Shown in pieces: positions 13,623 through 15,775 of a stretch of 15,775 nt of DNA. Location: NCBI GenBank assembly GCA_048886645.1, contig JBHLKN010000039.1, positions 1-15,775 on the forward strand, written 5' to 3'. The DNA is from Wukongarchaeum sp048886645. GTDB lineage: Archaea > Asgardarchaeota > Wukongarchaeia > Wukongarchaeales > Wukongarchaeaceae. The notes below the pieces were generated by a model that saw only the letters and a list, made by a program, of their open reading frames with translations, was not told the origin of the DNA and did no database searches. A program made the translations under genes and the position numbers. How positions within the stretch are numbered: position 1 is the first letter of the stretch; every line of letters starts with the position of its first letter.

Positions 13623-13629
13623 TTGACAA
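13595..13629 (+). promoter_or_regulatory. Hairpin enclosing the ribosome binding site and start codon of the second YHS gene
   Basis: TCAACTATTA (13598-13607) and TAATAGTTGA (13617-13626) are perfect complements around the 9-base loop GTAAGGTGA, and the arms extend to 12 of 13 matches. The loop holds the binding site AAGGTGA and the right arm holds the TTG start. An alternative stem TATTATCA / TGATAATA (13593-13600, 13614-13621) would hide the binding site. It could be an operator in DNA or a translational switch in RNA. Confidence 0.5.
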
Positions 13630-13766
13630 AAGATCTCGTTTGTGGAATGGAAGTAGATGAGAAAAAAACCCCCTATAAAACAGAATACAAAGGAAAAACC
13701 TACTATTTTTGTGCTAAAGGATGCAAGGAAAAATTCGAAAAGAACCCGGAAAAATTCATAAAATAA
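13623..13766 (+). CDS. Small stand-alone YHS-domain protein (47 residues), second copy
   Basis: The frame TTG-ACA-AAA-GAT gives (M)TKDLVCGMEVDEKKTPYKT, then EYKGKTYYFCAKGCKEKFEK and NPEKFIK. It is a complete YHS domain and very close to the copy at 9563-9706, with the same length and the same TTG start. The Pro of the usual DPVCGM is Leu here, while the metal-binding Cys residues (VCGM, FCAKGC) are kept. AAGGTGA precedes the TTG by 6 bases but lies in the loop of a hairpin, so its translation or transcription may be controlled separately from the first copy. A likely small copper carrier or buffer; this is inferred from the domain and the CopA and HMA neighbours. Confidence 0.85.
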   Translation: MTKDLVCGMEVDEKKTPYKTEYKGKTYYFCAKGCKEKFEKNPEKFIK

Positions 13767-13925
13767 GATAAAAAACACCCAAAACATCAAAACATTATTA
13801 TATTATCGTTAACAAATTGACCAAAACTGATAAACAAAAGAGAGGGAAACCAAATCAAACACCTTCTTTATATTTTTATGTTAATTTTTAGTTAGCTTGA
13901 ATTGGGAAATAAAGAGAGGGTTTTA

Positions 13926-14549
13926 ATGGCAGAAAATTACTTGAGAAAGACAATCCCTATTGATCGAATGGACTGTGCTTCTTGTGCTCTAACTATAGAA
14001 AAAGAGATGAAGAAGCTGGAAGGCGTTAAAAATGTCCGCATAAACCTCCTCCTGCGTAAAGTTGTAGTGACATATGATCCAGAGAAAATCGATGTACTTG
14101 ATCTTGAGAAGAAGATCGAAGACCTTGGATACCATATATCCTACAAAAAGTACGAGAGCATCTTTGACAAAATATTAAAAATATTCAAAAGAAAACCAAA
14201 AAAAGAGGAAGAAGAAGCTCTTATAAGAACAATAGATGATCACGAATTTGAAGCTTTGGTTTTAAAATCAAACAAACCAGTAGCCCTAATTTTTATGTCT
14301 AAAGAGTGTCCTTCCTGTAAAAAATTAGTGGGACAGTTAAAAGAGGTTGAAGAAAGGTTTAAAAACCAAGTCCGTTTTTACCAAATGGACATAAAGTCCA
14401 CGAACACTTGGGAAGAATATGGTATTACCAGTACCCCTACTCTACTCTATTTCAAAAATGGAAACCCCCTAAAAATAGAGTCAAAAAGCGCAATACCGCA
14501 AAAGGAAGAAATTGAAAAGCAAATAGAAAAACTAGTAAAAACAACATAA
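13926..14549 (+). CDS. HMA domain fused to a thioredoxin domain
   Basis: The product is 207 residues. Residues about 7-72 are a heavy-metal-associated (Atx1/CopZ-like) domain with the metal motif MDCASC (Cys17, Cys20) and the family phrase LEGVKNVRINLLLRKVVVTYD. A charged Lys/Glu-rich linker (about 80-100) follows. Residues about 102-205 are a thioredoxin fold with the active site ECPSCKKL (Cys128, Cys131), the strand VRFYQMDIKST and the cis-Pro loop TSTPTLLYFKNG. HMA domains carry Cu+ to CopA-type ATPases and thioredoxins keep cysteines reduced, so the fusion may be a self-reducing copper chaperone (inference). GAGAGGG, about 5 bases before the ATG at 13926, supports this start over an in-frame TTG at 13902. 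It has no signal peptide, so it is cytosolic. The intact CopA here lacks an HMA domain, making this the likely partner. Confidence 0.9.
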   Translation: MAENYLRKTIPIDRMDCASCALTIEKEMKKLEGVKNVRINLLLRKVVVTYDPEKIDVLDLEKKIEDLGYHISYKKYESIFDKILKIFKRKPKKEEEEALIRTIDDHEFEALVLKSNKPVALIFMSKECPSCKKLVGQLKEVEERFKNQVRFYQMDIKSTNTWEEYGITSTPTLLYFKNGNPLKIESKSAIPQKEEIEKQIEKLVKTT

Positions 14550-14586
14550 CCCTCAGATTAAACCCCCTTATTAAAAGGAAAAGGAT

Positions 14587-15264
14587 GTGGATAACAAAAT
14601 GATTTTAATAGATCAAGAGTTGAGAGCCGAGTTTCCAGGTCTAAACGTCTTACTAGGACATATAAACGGGGTAAAAGTCGAAAAAGAGAAACCAGAGCTT
14701 GAAGAGTTCAAAAAAGAACTAATCCAAACTGTTAAAGAAAAATATAGTCTCGAAACTTTAAAGGATATCCCTGTTTTAAGGTCTTACCGTGATTTCTTTT
14801 GGCGTGTAGGAATAGATCCTACAAAAATCAGGCCAGCTGCTGAAGCTTTAATAAGACGCATTTTAAGGGGAAATCCCATTCCAAAAATCAACAGTTTAGT
14901 TGATGTTTACAATCTTGCATCAATCACCTCGGAAACCGCTATAGCAGCCCTTGACCTCGACAAGGTAAAAGGAAATCTTTTTATGCGACTTGCAAATGAG
15001 GGAGAAAAGTTCTTAGGGATAGGTATGAAAAGCCCTTTGGTTTTAAAAGGAAAAGAGATCGTGATTTCAGATGATGAAAAGCTCGTAGCCGTCTATCCAT
15101 ATAGAGACGCGGACAATACAAAAATAACTATGGGGACAAAAAATGTCCTGTTTCTATTATGCGGTGTACCGGGCATAGACGAAAAAACGCTGGAAAACGC
15201 TGGGAAAACAACTATTGATTATGTAACGAGGTTTTGTGGGGGTACCGGGAAGTTAGGGGCGTGA
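14587..15264 (+). CDS. Stand-alone B3/4 (PheRS beta-like) domain protein
   Basis: A 225-residue protein of the B3/B4 tRNA-binding domain family, known from the phenylalanyl-tRNA synthetase beta chain and from free-standing proteins. Landmarks are the N-terminal LRAEFPGLNVLLGHINGVKV, the phrase VLRSYRDFFWRVGIDPTKIR, PAAEALIRRILRGNPIPKIN, SLVDVYNLASITS, and YPYRDADNTKITMGTKNVLF, all typical. Free-standing members are proposed to edit misacylated tRNA or act on amino acids, but roles are not settled. The GTG start has AAAAGGAAAAGG upstream; the ATG four codons later (14599) is an alternative. It begins 37 bases after the HMA-thioredoxin stop and could be in the same transcript, but a functional link to metal handling is not evident. 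Confidence 0.85.
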   Translation: MDNKMILIDQELRAEFPGLNVLLGHINGVKVEKEKPELEEFKKELIQTVKEKYSLETLKDIPVLRSYRDFFWRVGIDPTKIRPAAEALIRRILRGNPIPKINSLVDVYNLASITSETAIAALDLDKVKGNLFMRLANEGEKFLGIGMKSPLVLKGKEIVISDDEKLVAVYPYRDADNTKITMGTKNVLFLLCGVPGIDEKTLENAGKTTIDYVTRFCGGTGKLGA

Positions 15265-15526
15265 CTTTGGGAGTAGGTTTTTTCCCGTTGGAGGGTAAGG
15301 GAGGCTTATAGTTGTTTTTACCATGGTTTTTAGGTGGAAGAATTTTATGTATGTAAATGGAAACATATTTATATTAGGGTTTCTAACCTAAAATACTTGA
15401 CAAACGTAGTCGTCCGAATAGTCTCTAGGTCTCTCCTCATAAACCACAATTTTCTGTTTTGGTCATGGCGACTACGTTTAACTTTATTTAAGTATTTAAG
15501 TTTTAACAGCTTAACAGTTATCTGGT
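15265..15526. other. Convergent spacer with no gene
   Basis: Lies between the rightward B3/4 gene and the leftward corrinoid gene, so it should hold two terminators. Short T-runs are present on both strands. A spaced inverted repeat is listed separately. Open frames that cross it are low-complexity and have no binding sites. Confidence 0.5.
15391..15496. repeat. Spaced inverted repeat, about 100 bases
   Basis: AAACGTAGTCG (15402-15412) is perfectly complementary to CGACTACGTTT (15469-15479), and just outside AAATACTT is matched by AAGTATTT with slightly different spacing. The enclosed 56 bases are not symmetric. It could be a small transposon-like element or a folded RNA in the convergent spacer. 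Confidence 0.5.
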
Positions 15527-15775
15527 CTAGCCCTGTTGGGCTAAGCTTTTTGCTATTTCGACACCTTCTGAAGCGTTTTTTGCCCACGCGTCCAGTTCTG
15601 GCTTGAGTTCTTCGAAGAATGTTCTTCTAACTAGCCAACCTCCTACTAGGATTTTGATTTTTTCCCTTAATCCTGTGGTTTTTAATGCTTGGACGAGGTT
15701 ATTTATTTCGTCCATCATTGTTCTCATGCTTGCGGAGATGGCTAGGATGTCTGCGTTTGTTTCTTTGATTTTTTC
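15527..15775 (-). CDS. C-terminal part of a corrinoid (B12-binding) protein, cut by the window edge
   Basis: The last 82 residues of a leftward gene that starts outside the window. They read EKIKETNADILAISASMRTM, MDEINNLVQALKTTGLREKI, KILVGGWLVRRTFFEELKPE, LDAWAKNASEGVEIAKSLAQ and QG. Phrases such as ADILAISASM, KILVGG and A.NASEGVEIAK are the second half of the Rossmann-type B12-binding domain of MtaC/MtbC/MttC-like corrinoid proteins, which carry methyl groups between a substrate-specific methyltransferase and a second methyltransferase. The cobalt-ligating His would be in the missing N-terminal part. A linked methyltransferase gene is expected beyond the window. Confidence 0.85.
   Translation of the reverse strand, partial: EKIKETNADILAISASMRTMMDEINNLVQALKTTGLREKIKILVGGWLVRRTFFEELKPELDAWAKNASEGVEIAKSLAQQG

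Noticed and set aside
15334..15606. Rightward 90-codon frame across the convergent spacer
   Set aside because: It overlaps the corrinoid-protein coding sequence and contains the inverted repeat; no binding site or motif.
1..15775. tRNA, rRNA or CRISPR loci
   Set aside because: I looked for T-loop-like GTTCRAAT signatures, cloverleaf ends and regularly spaced repeats and saw none; a covariance-model scan would be decisive.

Overview
The window looks like chromosomal DNA of an AT-rich anaerobic archaeon. The evidence is an Lrp/AsnC regulator with a C-terminal TRASH metal site, KaiC/RAD55-type and stand-alone PheRS-B3/4-like proteins, an FrhB-family iron-sulfur flavoprotein, a corrinoid protein at the right edge, TATA-like boxes close to start codons, and G-rich ribosome binding sites with many GTG/TTG starts. 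I cannot name the lineage; a Bathyarchaeia-like or other uncultured archaeon would fit, but that is a guess.

Layout. The left edge (1-146) is the 5' end of a leftward membrane-protein gene. Next is a leftward two-helix zinc-ribbon protein (349-744), divergent from a rightward Lrp-TRASH regulator (930-1535). A frameshifted ABC-2 permease relic follows (1730-2340). A leftward alpha-glucan phosphorylase (2507-4276) carries a YHS metal-binding domain at its N terminus. Rightward genes come next: an FrhB-like protein (4559-5638), a short relic of a copper-ATPase C terminus (5671-5727), a nitroreductase (5921-6430) and a DDE-transposase remnant (6542-6703). A leftward ABC exporter pair (6777-8521) and a leftward DUF488 gene whose expected ATG reads ACG (8677-9051) follow, then a decayed flavodiiron-like fragment (9162-9352).

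The right half (9563-14549) is the densest part: a 47-residue YHS protein, a membrane-anchored His/Cys-rich zinc-finger protein with a RING-like tail, a P1B-1 copper ATPase (CopA) with an N-terminal YHS domain, a KaiC-like protein whose ATPase motifs are degenerate, a second 47-residue YHS protein, and a one-chain fusion of a heavy-metal-associated domain to a thioredoxin. A B3/4-domain protein and the 3' end of a corrinoid protein close the window.

How it fits together (inference): this reads as an extended copper or soft-metal handling island. The Lrp-TRASH protein would sense the metal, the small YHS proteins and the HMA-thioredoxin protein would bind, pass on or reduce it, and CopA would export it. 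YHS/TRASH modules sit on five different proteins here, including an enzyme of storage-glucan breakdown, which suggests that domain shuffling inside the locus brought carbohydrate use under metal control. Several palindromes lie over promoters or start sites of the YHS and regulator genes. Relics of CopA, a flavodiiron protein, a permease and a transposase show the region has been repeatedly rearranged.
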